A DNA stretch of 64,000 nucleotides from Nitratireductor sp. B36 (GTDB lineage Bacteria; Pseudomonadota; Alphaproteobacteria; Rhizobiales; Rhizobiaceae), in the NCBI RefSeq assembly GCF_020833685.1, contig NZ_JACKZY010000001.1:756578-820577 (forward strand), read 5' to 3'. Below, piece after piece: positions 24,361-33,298 of this stretch; position 1 is the first letter of the stretch; every line of letters starts with the position of its first letter. The notes under the pieces are model-generated. The model saw only the letters and a list, made by a program, of their open reading frames with translations, was not told where the DNA came from and did not search any database. Made by a program: the position numbers and the translations under genes.

Positions 24361-26122
24361 TTTCAGTTGCCGGGCCAGTTGCCGGTTTGCCACCTCGGCC
24401 AATCTCGTCCTTTTCCGTGCCCACACCCACTGGCAGCGAAATGCTCACACATGTCCCCTCACCCGGCGCGCTGTCGATGGTCATGCCACCTCCCTGAAGG
24501 CTCACCAGTCCTTTCACGAGCGCCAGGCCGAGGCCGGTTCCCTCAACATGCCTTGTCGCTTCGTTCCGAACCTGCGCAAAAGGCTCGCCGATTCGTTCAA
24601 GATCATCGGCCGAAATCCCGATACCATTATCGGTTACACTGAAGTCAAGGCGATTGCCGGTCCGCTCTGCCTTCACCCGCACGCAGCCGTTGGCATGGGA
24701 GAATTTCACGGCGTTTGAGAGAAGGTTTATCAGCACCTGCTGCACCGCACGCCGGTCGCAATAGACGACGCCGACATTCTCCGCGATCGCCACATCCACA
24801 TCCACCGCACGTGAAGCGGCATCTGCTCGTGCGAAGGCTACACTGGCATCCACGGCGTCCGAGAAATTGAACGCCTCCGGGTGGAGCGTGTAGGTTCCCG
24901 CTTCCAGCTTGGAGATTTCCAGCGTCGAATTCACCACCGATAGAAGATGTTCGCCGGCCTCGTGAATGAGCCGGACATATTCGCGCTGCCGATCATTGGA
25001 GAAGCGTCCGAAAATCTCGGTCTGAAGCGTATCGGAAAATCCGAGAATGGCATTCAGCGGCGTCCGCAGCTCATGACTGACCGCTGCCAGCATGCGTTTG
25101 CTTTCGACCTTGGCGACACGTGCCTCTTCCCGCGCTCGCGCCAGGTCAAGTTCCAGATCGGCCCGGTCGCTCTCGTCACGCACGATTGCCACGATCTGCT
25201 CTGCGTCTTCCAGTCTAAGAAGCTCAACGCCGAACTGACGATAACCGGCTGGACGGCGTGCCTCTTCTTCCACAGGCATACGAAGGCGGATGGTGATGGT
25301 GCGTCTGCCTGCTCCACCACTCACCTCGGAAACCGCGCACAGATAGGCCACGCGATCGCCCACATGAATGCGCTCGAAAAAACCGTTCCCCAACAGAATA
25401 TCCGACCGGACATTCAAGACCTGCTCGGCCTGAGCGGATGCATCCACCACATCTCCGGTCCCTTCAAGGCGCAGCACGAGCGCGCTCATCATGGCTTCGA
25501 TGCCCGCTCCTTTCGAAGGAACCGAAATGCGCGCCTGCTCAGCTTGCAAAGTCCCGAAACGCATGCCGAGCGTCGCCACATAAGCAAGCGGAATAAGCCA
25601 GTGCGCGGCCAGCGGCAGCGATGGAGAAAAAGAAATGCCCAGAAGCCCGCCGAGCGTCGTCAGTCCGAGCGAGAGTCCACCGGCAAGAGCACCCGTCCAA
25701 ACAGCGCGGCGTGTCCTTGCCACCCAAACGCTTTCTGCTGCAAGAGCCCCTGTCAGTGCTGTCATCGGAGACGCAACTCCCCCGGAAAGGACAGTCACCG
25801 TGCTGACGGCAGCCACACCAAGAACCAGTGCGAGCGCTTCGATCAATGCCCGACGCCCACTTGCAAACAGGCCTGCGGCAGCAAGCCAACTTGCCGCGAA
25901 GCCAGCGCTCGCGAGCGCCAATGTCGGGGCGAAACCAAAAGTGCCGGCCAGAAGCAGAGCGACCGCTCCCGCAAAGAGGAAAGGCGCTGTCAGAAGCACC
26001 ACTGCCAACCGCAACTGACGCGAACGCTCCACCCCCTCTTCGACACTGGGGTGAATCAGCCTTTCGCAAGCGGCTGATAGGGCTGCCAGCCATTCTTGAT
26101 ATGATGCTACTCGTGAACTCAA
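24323..26122 (-). CDS. DivJ-like cell-cycle sensor histidine kinase
   Basis: A 599-residue membrane kinase with six or so N-terminal helices (residues about 38-190), a PAS-like domain (VLRLEGTGDVVDASAQAEQV), a coiled linker, then HisKA with His 350 in AAVSHELRTPLNAILGFSD. The ATPase part has INLLSNAVKFS, DNGIGISADDL and GTGLGLALVKGLV, all intact. The topology and H-box subtype match the PdhS/DivJ group that controls DivK and so the cell cycle in Alphaproteobacteria. It overlaps the downstream peptidoglycan-binding gene by about 38 bp. The DivJ name is probable, not proven; PleC or another PdhS member is possible. Confidence 0.72.
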   Translation of the reverse strand: MSSRVASYQEWLAALSAACERLIHPSVEEGVERSRQLRLAVVLLTAPFLFAGAVALLLAGTFGFAPTLALASAGFAASWLAAAGLFASGRRALIEALALVLGVAAVSTVTVLSGGVASPMTALTGALAAESVWVARTRRAVWTGALAGGLSLGLTTLGGLLGISFSPSLPLAAHWLIPLAYVATLGMRFGTLQAEQARISVPSKGAGIEAMMSALVLRLEGTGDVVDASAQAEQVLNVRSDILLGNGFFERIHVGDRVAYLCAVSEVSGGAGRRTITIRLRMPVEEEARRPAGYRQFGVELLRLEDAEQIVAIVRDESDRADLELDLARAREEARVAKVESKRMLAAVSHELRTPLNAILGFSDTLQTEIFGRFSNDRQREYVRLIHEAGEHLLSVVNSTLEISKLEAGTYTLHPEAFNFSDAVDASVAFARADAASRAVDVDVAIAENVGVVYCDRRAVQQVLINLLSNAVKFSHANGCVRVKAERTGNRLDFSVTDNGIGISADDLERIGEPFAQVRNEATRHVEGTGLGLALVKGLVSLQGGGMTIDSAPGEGTCVSISLPVGVGTEKDEIGRGGKPATGPATENEWGNEEYRKTA

Positions 26123-26563
26123 CTCGACGCGCTCTTGCTTTGTCCGTTCGGCGGGTTCTTGTTCCTGCCGAGACTCGCACCGAGCGTTTAAGGAAAGGAT
26201 AAGCGCAGGCGTCCAGGGACCGGTGGCAAGGGTAAAAATGAGAGAAATCGGCCCTTCAGACCCCGGTGAATGCCGTCATGGTTAACGCCTGCTGAACAGA
26301 GTTGTCGACACAATGGCGACGCAAAAAAGCTTTGAAACAGGCCTCGCCGAAGAAAAAAGACAATTGTCTCAGATCATTAGATGGCGAACAAAACGTAACC
26401 ATGTTCCCACGGGTTTGAAACGGCTTTGCCTCAAAGGCAGACATTTCCGAACTTTTAAAAAGTTTGCCTTCAATTTTAGGAAAATTCTCAAGAGCTTCTT
26501 GGCGGAAGCATGGGATTGTATTCGCCGGGGACATCCTTCGGGGCAAGAACGGGACTGGACGTC
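26123..26563. other. Non-coding gap between DivJ-like kinase and DUF5330
   Basis: There are 441 bp between two divergent genes with no convincing reading frame and lower GC than the flanks. It contains GGTTAACGCCTGCTGAAC (about 26280-26297), which fits TTAA-N7-TTAA with one mismatch and might be a CtrA site. The rest presumably carries the two divergent promoters. I see no RNA gene or repeat. Confidence 0.5.
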
Positions 26564-26917
26564 ATGGGCTTTATCATTCGCTCGATCTTCTGGCTTTCGC
26601 TGGTGCTGCTGCTGTTGCCTATCGGGGGAACAGGCGGCCAGGACAGCGCGGAGACGCCACAGGTCGGTGCGCTGCAGGCATTGGGGGCAGCGCGCGAAGC
26701 CATCACCGACATGATTGGCATCTGCGAGCGGAAGCCCGAAGTCTGTGCGACAGGACGTGCGGCGCTGCAGACGATCGGGGCCCGCGCCCGTGAAAGCGCC
26801 CGCTTTGCCTACGAAATGCTTGAAGAACCGACGGACGCTCCATCCGAGGCCGCCGCCACAGGAGGGGAAACACCTTTGACGACCGGAAGTGTTCCAGACC
26901 AACCGGCCGATCAATAA
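26564..26917 (+). CDS. DUF5330 protein
   Basis: A 117-residue protein starting MGFIIRSIFWLSLVLLLLP, a membrane anchor or signal peptide, followed by a helical region with AREAITDMIGICERKPEVC and ATGRAALQTIGARARESARF, typical of DUF5330. Two cysteines in ICERKPEVC may pair. It ends in a Ser/Pro/Thr-rich tail. Start chosen at the ATG where the hydrophobic segment begins. Function is unknown; the family is found in Hyphomicrobiales. Confidence 0.75.
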   Translation: MGFIIRSIFWLSLVLLLLPIGGTGGQDSAETPQVGALQALGAAREAITDMIGICERKPEVCATGRAALQTIGARARESARFAYEMLEEPTDAPSEAAATGGETPLTTGSVPDQPADQ

Positions 26918-26986
26918 GCCCCCGACATTCTGGACAATCAAAGGTTTTCCGTGACGAATGGCCGGTCAATCACTATATCCGGCCCA

Positions 26987-27415
26987 ATGAGCACGACGAT
27001 TGACACCCTTTACGACGATTTCGCCTTCCTCGATGATTGGGAAGAGCGTTACCGTTACATCATCGATCTTGGCAACAGCCTGCCTCCCTATCCCGAAGCT
27101 GCGCGCGACGAGGCGCACCGCGTACGCGGCTGTGTCAGCCAGGTCTGGCTTCATACCGAGCGTGGAGAAGGCACCGACCCCGTCCTTACCTTCAAAGGCG
27201 ATTCGGACGCGCATATTGTCCGCGGTCTGGTGGCCATCATGCTCCTCCTGTTTTCCGGCAGGCGCGCCAGCGAGATTCTCGACATCGATGCCGAAGACGT
27301 GATGGCCAAACTCGGTCTCGACGAACATCTCACACCACAGCGCGCCAATGGTCTGCGCTCCATGGTGCAGCGCATAAAGAAAGAAGCTACGGAAGTGGCC
27401 CCGGCAACAGGTTGA
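26987..27415 (+). CDS. sufE: Cysteine desulfuration protein SufE
   Basis: A 142-residue SufE. It accepts persulfide sulfur from the cysteine desulfurase SufS for iron-sulfur cluster assembly. The key Cys 49 is in HRVRGCVSQVWL, next to the typical YIIDLGNSLPPYPEAAR. The ATG at 26987 gives the family's usual start; a GTG at 26951 would add twelve atypical residues. No suf genes adjoin it, which is common in Alphaproteobacteria. A perfect hairpin spans its stop codon. Confidence 0.92.
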   Translation: MSTTIDTLYDDFAFLDDWEERYRYIIDLGNSLPPYPEAARDEAHRVRGCVSQVWLHTERGEGTDPVLTFKGDSDAHIVRGLVAIMLLLFSGRRASEILDIDAEDVMAKLGLDEHLTPQRANGLRSMVQRIKKEATEVAPATG

Positions 27416-27430
27416 TTGCCTGTTGCCGGG
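27400..27430 (+). terminator. Perfect 12-bp hairpin at the sufE stop codon
   Basis: CCCGGCAACAGG pairs perfectly with CCTGTTGCCGGG around the loop TTGATTG, which contains the sufE stop. There is no T tract after it. It sits 15 bp from the end of the convergent DUF6456 gene and probably ends or protects one or both messages. Without a T tract, intrinsic termination is uncertain. Confidence 0.5.
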
Positions 27431-27445
27431 CAATCAGCACATCGC

Positions 27446-28270
27446 TCATGCCATTTTCGGACGATAGTCCTGTGCACCCCAATGCAGGATCGGCCTGCCG
27501 GTTTCGCTTTGTCTGCGTGTCGGAGGCTCATAATGGCGGGCCAGCGCACCCAGCGCGGTCTTAAGCACCACCTTTGCCGAACGGACGGGCCATCCCCGTT
27601 CCAATTCCACCTGTTCGAAGCCCTTCAGAAAACAACATATATCAACCAGGACACCGGCGAGCTCCGGCCCGACGGCCTCGAGCGCACGATCGACACGTTG
27701 ACGGGCGGCCAATGCGGCTTGCGTCAGTTCAACACCGCCCCCGGCGCCGGTACCCCGCTTTTTGCCCGACACGCACGCCATCCAGTTGGCAGTCAGGCGC
27801 GGCATGATCTGACCGCGCGTGTAATCGGCGCGCAGTTTTTCACCAGCGTCGAATTCAGTCCGCGTCAAGAAGGGTTCGCCATTGCGCATACGCCGGCTCG
27901 CCAGGAGCGCCAAGGGAGATTCGCTCAGCGTTGCAGTAAGGATCGTTTTTTCGGCACCCTGCTGTAAAATCCTGCGCTCGATCTCGCGATGCTGGCTTGT
28001 AAAAGGTTCCCGCTTTGCTGCCACTCGCCGCGCACAGGCGACACCCGCACTCGACAACGCCACCCTGTCCTTGCCAAGGCGTACGAGGTCCTCCTTGTCC
28101 AGCGCCTCCAGAACCTCAAGCGATATGGAGATCGTCCCCTGCTCGCCGCCATCGAGAAGCACGCTTCCCTGCTTTGCGCCGGGTTGCAGCCATGCCTCTC
28201 CCTTCTGGAGAAACCGCAGACAGCGGGATCGTTCGCGCAGATGGCGAAATTCGCTCTTGTATACAGCCAT
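27446..28270 (-). CDS. DUF6456 domain protein
   Basis: A 274-residue protein. Its N-terminal part has a winged-helix look (LEVLEALDKEDLVRLGKDRV), and its C-terminal part, from about residue 170, contains LTQAALAARQRVDRALEAVG and VLVDICCFLKGFEQVELERGW, the core of DUF6456. The ending TGRPILHWGAQDYRP is typical. The gene starts one base after the DnaA-domain-like gene, so the pair is cotranscribed. I know no function; a DNA-binding role is inferred from the partner and the helical layout. Confidence 0.7.
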   Translation of the reverse strand: MAVYKSEFRHLRERSRCLRFLQKGEAWLQPGAKQGSVLLDGGEQGTISISLEVLEALDKEDLVRLGKDRVALSSAGVACARRVAAKREPFTSQHREIERRILQQGAEKTILTATLSESPLALLASRRMRNGEPFLTRTEFDAGEKLRADYTRGQIMPRLTANWMACVSGKKRGTGAGGGVELTQAALAARQRVDRALEAVGPELAGVLVDICCFLKGFEQVELERGWPVRSAKVVLKTALGALARHYEPPTRRQSETGRPILHWGAQDYRPKMA

Positions 28271-28271
28271 A

Positions 28272-28697
28272 TCAGCGCAGCTCCGTGTTGCGAAAAGCAG
28301 CCGCAGTAACGCGCTCGGTCATGAGGACGATCCGATCGAATTCTTCGTCGTCACGCATATCCTCAACAATGTGGCATGCGTATTGAACCGTGGTTCGGTC
28401 ACGACCGAACCCGCGCCCGACTTCACTCATATTGAGCCCGAGCACCACATGCGCAGCATACATACCGATCTGCCGCACACGTGTGACACTTGTCGAAGAC
28501 CGGCGCGTTTCACGCAGTTCGCGTCCGCTTACATTGAACAGTGCAGCCACGATGTCGAGAACGCATTCGCAAACCTCTCCGATCCGTTCTTCAGGAATCG
28601 GACTGAGACGGCGTTGCAGCGTCACCGGTGAGTGATTCTCAGGCGATTTTACCCGCCCGTCTTCTTGTTCCGTCGATTTGGCAGCGTTTGAAAGCAC
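28272..28697 (-). CDS. DnaA domain IV-like DNA-binding protein
   Basis: A 141-residue protein with no ATPase domain. From about residue 75 it has RVRQIGMYAAHVVLGLNMSE, then VGRGFGRDRTTVQYACHIVED, which closely follows the helix-turn-helix pattern of DnaA domain IV, the domain that binds DnaA boxes. The start is a GTG at 28695-28697 with AAGGG 9 bases upstream. It is the first gene of a two-gene unit with the DUF6456 protein. It might compete with DnaA at its boxes; that is inference. Confidence 0.75.
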   Translation of the reverse strand: MLSNAAKSTEQEDGRVKSPENHSPVTLQRRLSPIPEERIGEVCECVLDIVAALFNVSGRELRETRRSSTSVTRVRQIGMYAAHVVLGLNMSEVGRGFGRDRTTVQYACHIVEDMRDDEEFDRIVLMTERVTAAAFRNTELR

Positions 28698-28907
28698 AGA
28701 CTTTATCCCTTCACAGGAAAGAGGAATAAATTCTTATACCCCACACCTCCATAGGCGGGAACAAATTACGAACAGATAAAACGGTGAAATTTCATAAGCC
28801 TCTGAAATTACTATCAAAACAAAATTCCGTCGCGAATTCCGCTTCTGGTTTATCCCCGCCGCGCCAGCCTGCCTCATAGTCATCGCTCACCATCAAAAGG
28901 ATTGAGC

Positions 28908-29237
28908 ATGACTACGGTAAAGAAGGAGAGCCTCGCCTTTCTCGAAGCCAAGCGGCAGCGCAATGAAGAGGCAAGGCAGACGGCGGCACTTTTTCTTCTC
29001 GGAGGACTGGATCTCGAGAAGGTGCAGCAAAGCTCAGGTCCAGAGCGCAACAGCATACTTCGTCGCCTGCGGCGGTTGATTGAGAGAGAGCGCCTGAAAG
29101 GGGTCAGGAACCATTGGAGCTACGACCTCAACCGACACATCGCCCTCAGTCAGGCGTTCAAGCGGTTGTCCATCACTACGCGCTCCAGTCTTTCCTGCTG
29201 CCCTATGAATAACCGCCCCCCTGCGGGTACAGGCTGA
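28908..29237 (+). CDS. Conserved rhizobial small cytoplasmic protein
   Basis: A 109-residue protein. The conserved block runs from FLEAKRQRNEEARQTAALFL through RRLRRLIERERLKGVRNHWS to YDLNRHIALSQAFKRL. It is basic and helical with no signal peptide. The ATG at 28908 has AAGGA 6 bases upstream, so I prefer it over the TTG at 28902. About 25 C-terminal residues (TTRSSLSCCPMNNRPP) look unlike the rest and may be an extension. Function unknown. Confidence 0.6.
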   Translation: MTTVKKESLAFLEAKRQRNEEARQTAALFLLGGLDLEKVQQSSGPERNSILRRLRRLIERERLKGVRNHWSYDLNRHIALSQAFKRLSITTRSSLSCCPMNNRPPAGTG

Positions 29238-29253
29238 CGACTGTCAAGCTCAC

Positions 29254-29280
29254 AAAAAAAGCGGCGCACGAAGCGCCGCT
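29254..29280 (-). terminator. Intrinsic terminator of mucR
   Basis: An 8-bp stem (AGCGGCGC with GCGCCGCT) and a 5-base loop, followed on the minus strand by a run of seven T. It lies 42 bp after the mucR stop and close to the end of the convergent small gene. Confidence 0.8.
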
Positions 29281-29322
29281 TGAACACAGGAACATAGCGT
29301 CGGCGCCACGCGCCAGGCTAAA

Positions 29323-29742
29323 CTATTTTTCCTTGCGTTTGCGTCCTAAACCCATTTGCTTTGCCAATTTCGAACGCGCCACGGCATAGCTGGGGGCCAC
29401 CATCGGGTAGTTGGCGTCCAGTCCCCACTTTTCCCGATACTGTTCCGGCGTCATGCCGTAATGCGTCATCAGGTGCCGCTTAAGCGACTTGAACTTCTTT
29501 CCGTCCTCAAGACAGATAATGTAGTCGTCATGCACGGAGCGCTTCGGGTTCACAGCCGGTTTCTGCTTTTCAGCAGGTGGTGCTTCCGGAGAGCCGCATA
29601 CACGGCCGAGCGCTGCATGAACGTCTGAAATCAGGTTAGAAAGTTCGGATGCAGGAACAGGATTGTTGCTGACGTAAGCAGCGACAACGTCTGCGGTCAG
29701 TTCAATAAGAGTATCGTCGTTTTTTACAGAATCTTCGTTCAT
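29323..29742 (-). CDS. mucR: MucR/Ros family zinc-finger regulator
   Basis: A 139-residue regulator. The N-terminal half ([20 protein letters not shown]) forms the oligomerisation region. The C-terminal half holds the prokaryotic zinc-finger-like domain [20 protein letters not shown] then [15 protein letters not shown]. The C-x2-D pair with two His matches the MucR variant in which Asp replaces the second Cys. MucR is an H-NS-like silencer of envelope, motility and cell-cycle genes that binds AT-rich DNA with T-A steps. The ATG at 29742 has AAGG upstream. Its own 5' region is strikingly AT-rich, as expected for autoregulation. Confidence 0.9.
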   Translation of the reverse strand: MNEDSVKNDDTLIELTADVVAAYVSNNPVPASELSNLISDVHAALGRVCGSPEAPPAEKQKPAVNPKRSVHDDYIICLEDGKKFKSLKRHLMTHYGMTPEQYREKWGLDANYPMVAPSYAVARSKLAKQMGLGRKRKEK

Positions 29743-30171
29743 TTCGTTACCTTGCCCCAACGTCTATTCAAATCCACCACCTCATGCCGCCAGTGATGAG
29801 GTGTCTATAGGAATCCCTATTCTGCAGGCTTTTTTTTGTCGATTCCCGAGAAGGCAGCAATCATATCGTTTTTTTGTTCGACCGGTCAACTCACAATCTC
29901 AAATTAATACTACCAGAAACCTGAGACTGATTGTTTATCACATCTCAAAAAATCGTATTTCATTCCAAAAATCAGATCTGCTTAAATTTAAACTCACCAA
30001 TTAAGCAAATCGACCTTATCGATTTTCATCCTCGTGGCTTTCGCACCCACAAAAGGACGAATGCTTACGCATTTCCGCCAATGCAGCTGCTACAAGGGAT
30101 TACCATCGATCCCTCGCCCTATCGAACAATACACACCGAACATTGAATTATACGAAGTATATAAGAAGAAC
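29743..30171. other. AT-rich upstream region of mucR
   Basis: There are 429 bp without a gene between mucR and phaG. From about 29860 to 30170 the GC content is clearly below the rest of the window, with many TpA steps and A/T runs. Visible structure includes an 8-bp inverted repeat (CACCTCAT/ATGAGGTG, 29778-29803) in the mucR leader and a 7-bp inverted repeat TGCTTAA/TTAAGCA at 29979-30007. These fit a MucR-bound control region. I see no RNA gene. Confidence 0.55.
29860..29889 (-). promoter_or_regulatory. Predicted mucR promoter
   Basis: On the minus strand TTGACC (29884-29889) and TATGAT (29860-29865) are 18 bp apart, with an A tract in the spacer. Transcription would start near 29853 and give a leader of about 110 bases that contains the CACCTCAT hairpin. 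Confidence 0.6.
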
Positions 30172-30558
30172 TTATCTTTGATCTTCTTTGATATTTTCAT
30201 CGTCGAGCGATACCGCTGCCTCACTCGCAGGCGATGCCATGTCATCGTGCACGGAACGCCCCCAGAGTTTATAGCCGGCAGCATAGGCCGCCTTTGCCAG
30301 AAGATGAGCAGAAATCGGAGCGGTGAGGAGAAAGAAGACCACTGCCGCCAGCGCTCTCGTTACGATCGCCTGATCCTGTGCGAATATCGCCAAGGCGACA
30401 AGCATGAGCCCGGACCCGAGCGTCCCTGCCTTCGAGGCAGCATGCATGCGCGTATAAAGATCAGGAAGTCGCAAAATACCGACCGCCGCGATCAGGGTGA
30501 ACGCCGCGCCAATGATAATGAGAAGGCCCGTGAGTATGTTGAACAGGTCGTCCATCAT
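30172..30558 (-). CDS. phaG: Cation/proton antiporter subunit PhaG/MnhG
   Basis: A 128-residue subunit G with three membrane helices. [20 protein letters not shown] then [19 protein letters not shown] is the family signature. The hydrophilic acidic C-terminus (residues about 108-128) is not conserved. It is the last gene of the seven-gene antiporter operon and overlaps phaF by 4 bp. Confidence 0.9.
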   Translation of the reverse strand: MMDDLFNILTGLLIIIGAAFTLIAAVGILRLPDLYTRMHAASKAGTLGSGLMLVALAIFAQDQAIVTRALAAVVFFLLTAPISAHLLAKAAYAAGYKLWGRSVHDDMASPASEAAVSLDDENIKEDQR

Positions 30559-30890
30559 TGCTCCTTGTCGCCGTAGATGCCGAGCGTATCGCGCCTCACA
30601 AACTCCTGCTCATAACGTCGACTGAGAACGAAGCGGGCAAACGCAACCGTTGCAAGAAAGCCGACAAGCCCCAGGGCGATGGCAATATCGAGATAAAGCG
30701 TGAAGCCTGTGCGGATGCCTATGACGGCGATGAAGCCGATCGCAATCGTGACCAACATGTCGAGAGCAAGAACCCGATCGGGCAAGCTTGGCCCCACGAG
30801 GACACGCACCACAGTAAGCAGGAAAGACAGGCTCAACAGGGCGAGCGCTATGAACTCGGCAAAGACGAGAAATTCTCCACTGGCGTTCAT
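30555..30890 (-). CDS. phaF: Cation/proton antiporter subunit PhaF/MnhF
   Basis: A 111-residue subunit F with three membrane helices and the conserved [19 protein letters not shown] followed by [17 protein letters not shown]. It overlaps phaE and phaG by 4 bp each. The subunit is an essential part of the Mrp-type complex, but its own role is unclear. Confidence 0.9.
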   Translation of the reverse strand: MNASGEFLVFAEFIALALLSLSFLLTVVRVLVGPSLPDRVLALDMLVTIAIGFIAVIGIRTGFTLYLDIAIALGLVGFLATVAFARFVLSRRYEQEFVRRDTLGIYGDKEQ

Positions 30891-31360
30891 CGAAACGCCT
30901 CCATGATCTTTCGTTCAAAACCTTCGGCGATGTCGCGCTGCAGTTCCTCCGGATCAGAACAGTCGATGGCGTGGACATAGAGAAAGCGGCGATCTTCCGA
31001 AACGTCGACAGAGAGGGTCCCTGGCGTCAACGTGATGAGATTTGCCAAAAGCGTGATCTCGAAATCCCGGTCGACCTTGAGCGGATAGGCGAAAATGCCG
31101 GGCTTCAGGTCCATCTTCGGGGAAAGAACGAGAAGCGCGACCCGCCAGGCCGAAAGCACCAGTTCGTAGAGGAACAGAAGCGCGAGCGAAGTTACCCGCA
31201 CGGCGCGGGCAAAATATCCCAAGGACCCCACCTGTTCGCGGATCAGGTAAAGTGCCGCCGCCCCAAGGAGAAAACCGAAAATGAAGTTCGGCAGTGTGAA
31301 GGAGCCGCTGACCGCGGTCCAGATCAGCGCCAGGATGATATTGATCAGGGACAGTCTCAT
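30887..31360 (-). CDS. phaE: Cation/proton antiporter subunit PhaE/MnhE
   Basis: A 157-residue subunit E. It has N-terminal helices ([33 protein letters not shown]) and the conserved [20 protein letters not shown], then [20 protein letters not shown]. It overlaps phaD and phaF by 4 bp, so the D-E-F-G genes are translationally coupled. Confidence 0.9.
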   Translation of the reverse strand: MRLSLINIILALIWTAVSGSFTLPNFIFGFLLGAAALYLIREQVGSLGYFARAVRVTSLALLFLYELVLSAWRVALLVLSPKMDLKPGIFAYPLKVDRDFEITLLANLITLTPGTLSVDVSEDRRFLYVHAIDCSDPEELQRDIAEGFERKIMEAFR

Positions 31361-32913
31361 TGCGCCGCCTCCGCAGGAAAGACCGCACCAATATAAGCTG
31401 AGGCGTCCAGAAGCCCGCTTGCAGCGGCTTCAGCCACCCGGATAAATGGCTCAGGGTAAATGCCGAGCAATATGATCGGGACACACAGCAAGGCCATTGA
31501 ACCGTAGCCATATCCGGGAGCACCCGTGGCAGCATCGGAAGGAGCTTGGCCCGGCCTGTTCCGCCAGATCGCAAGTATATACATCCGCCCAAGCGCGATC
31601 GTCGTGAGAAGTCCAGTCAACAAGATGGCGAAGGAAAGCCAGGGCCAGCCTGCGTCAAGCGAAGCCCGCACGAGCATAATTTTCGGCCACAATCCGGATG
31701 CCGGCGGCAGTCCCGCCACGGCAAGCATCAGAACCAGCGCAAAGGCCCCCATTGCCGGATAGGTCCGATAGAGCCCGCCCAGCTCATGCAGCGAATAGCT
31801 TCCGCCAAGCTCCTTGATCACCCCTGCCAGCAGGTAAAGCGCCGTCATCGCGAGAACGGAATGGAACGCGTAGAGGATCGTGCCCGTCAACCCGGTCTCG
31901 GTACCCAGCGCAAGCCCAGCAAGCATCACCCCCACACCGGATATCACCACAAAGCCAAGGATACGGCGAATATCGGACTGTGCGATAGCGCCCATGATCC
32001 CGAGCACCATCGTGCCAGCGGCCACCCAGGCAATGACACCTGAAAGCTCCGCCCGCTCAACAGGAAACAGCATCACCAGAACACGCAGCAGCGCATAAAC
32101 GCCGACCTTGGTCAGCACACCGCCAAACAGCGCCGCCGTGACGATGCGCGGCGTGTGATATGAGGCCGGCAGCCAGAAATTGACGGGAAACGCAGCTGCT
32201 TTCATGCCGAAAGCCAGCAGATAAAGCACGGTCAGCGTCATCAACGGGCCGGTCTCGCGCATGGCGTCCGCCTTGCGCGCGATGTCGGCCATGTTCAGCG
32301 TCCCGAACGTGCCGTAAAGATAGGCGGTCGCGGTCAGAAACAACGTCGTGCCGACCAGATTCAGAATGGCGTATTTCGTTGCACCGTCGAGCTGGCGATC
32401 AGTCGACCCTAGGATCAGAAGACCGAAGGACGAAATCAGGAACACCTCGAACCAGACATACAGGTTGAAAATGTCGCCGGTCAGAAACGAGCCTCCCACG
32501 CCCGCCATCAAAAGCATCAGGAAGGGATAAAAGCCATAACGACGGCCCGTCGCACCAATGTCTTTCATCGCGTAGAGAGCACAGACACTGGCAACCAGCG
32601 TCGCCACAAAGGCAAGCGATGCTCCAAGCGCATCCGCGGTAAAGGATATGCCGAAGGGCGGCAGCCAGCGCCCCATGGTCATCACCTGCGGACCGTCTGC
32701 CAGCACCTGCAGAAGAAGCGCGGCATTGGCGCCAAGGGTCAGAAGCAGCCCCGCAATGGCAATGCCCGCGTGTAGCCGGGTTTCATGGCGCACCATCAGC
32801 AGGACCGCACCAAAAAGGATCGGCAACCCGACCGGCGCCACCAGCATCCAGTCACCCAGCGCCGTGGGCGCTGTCAGCATTGCGTTGGAAATATCAATCG
32901 TTTCAGCGGCCAT
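31357..32913 (-). CDS. phaD: Cation/proton antiporter subunit PhaD/MnhD
   Basis: A 518-residue polytopic protein of the complex I NuoN/NuoM-like family. Helices carry typical segments such as FLTGDIFNLYVWFEVFLISS, whose Glu in WFE lies in the proton path, and KAAAFPVNFWLPASYHTPRI. I start it at MAAETIDISN (ATG at 32911-32913), eight bases after phaC ends; the longer frame would overlap phaC. It pumps or exchanges protons for Na+ or K+ together with subunit A. Confidence 0.9.
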   Translation of the reverse strand: MAAETIDISNAMLTAPTALGDWMLVAPVGLPILFGAVLLMVRHETRLHAGIAIAGLLLTLGANAALLLQVLADGPQVMTMGRWLPPFGISFTADALGASLAFVATLVASVCALYAMKDIGATGRRYGFYPFLMLLMAGVGGSFLTGDIFNLYVWFEVFLISSFGLLILGSTDRQLDGATKYAILNLVGTTLFLTATAYLYGTFGTLNMADIARKADAMRETGPLMTLTVLYLLAFGMKAAAFPVNFWLPASYHTPRIVTAALFGGVLTKVGVYALLRVLVMLFPVERAELSGVIAWVAAGTMVLGIMGAIAQSDIRRILGFVVISGVGVMLAGLALGTETGLTGTILYAFHSVLAMTALYLLAGVIKELGGSYSLHELGGLYRTYPAMGAFALVLMLAVAGLPPASGLWPKIMLVRASLDAGWPWLSFAILLTGLLTTIALGRMYILAIWRNRPGQAPSDAATGAPGYGYGSMALLCVPIILLGIYPEPFIRVAEAAASGLLDASAYIGAVFPAEAAQ

Positions 32914-32920
32914 CGGTGTC

Positions 32921-33298
32921 TCAGTATCCAAGCGGGGGCATCGGTTCGCCCTCGGGTTCGGCAACGCGCATTCCATCCGTATCGTCGGTTCCCAATTCCT
33001 GATAGGCGCGGAACGCCAACACCAGGAGGAAAGCGAAGAGCGAGAACGAGATCACGATCGCCGTCAGTACGAGCGCCTGTGGCAGAGGACTTGCGGTCGC
33101 CACCTCCGGTGTCGGCAAGGCCTCGGGGATGATCGGCGGAACCTCGCGCATCAGTCTGCCGGCCGTGAAGATCGACAGATTCACCGCATTCCCGAAGATC
33201 GAAACCCCCAGAAGAATACGAATGATGTGCTTCGACAGCATCAGATAGATTGCGACAGCGAAGAACACGCTGACCACAAAGGAGAGAGCGACTTCCAT
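32921..33298 (-). CDS. phaC: Cation/proton antiporter subunit PhaC/MnhC
   Basis: A 125-residue NuoK-like subunit with three helices. The pattern IYLMLSKHIIRILLGVSIFG followed by NAVNLSIFTAGR is typical, and PLPQALVLTAIVISFSLFAF contains the conserved third helix. It overlaps the stop of subunit B by one base. Confidence 0.9.
   Translation of the reverse strand: MEVALSFVVSVFFAVAIYLMLSKHIIRILLGVSIFGNAVNLSIFTAGRLMREVPPIIPEALPTPEVATASPLPQALVLTAIVISFSLFAFLLVLAFRAYQELGTDDTDGMRVAEPEGEPMPPLGY

Noticed and set aside
26256-26546. Minus-strand frame of 96 codons upstream of the DivJ-like gene
   Set aside because: No ribosome binding site and no recognisable domain or hydrophobic pattern; it lies in lower-GC intergenic DNA.
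29801-30576. Plus-strand reading frames in the AT-rich gap and across phaG
   Set aside because: No ribosome binding sites and low-complexity composition; the second is antisense to phaG.
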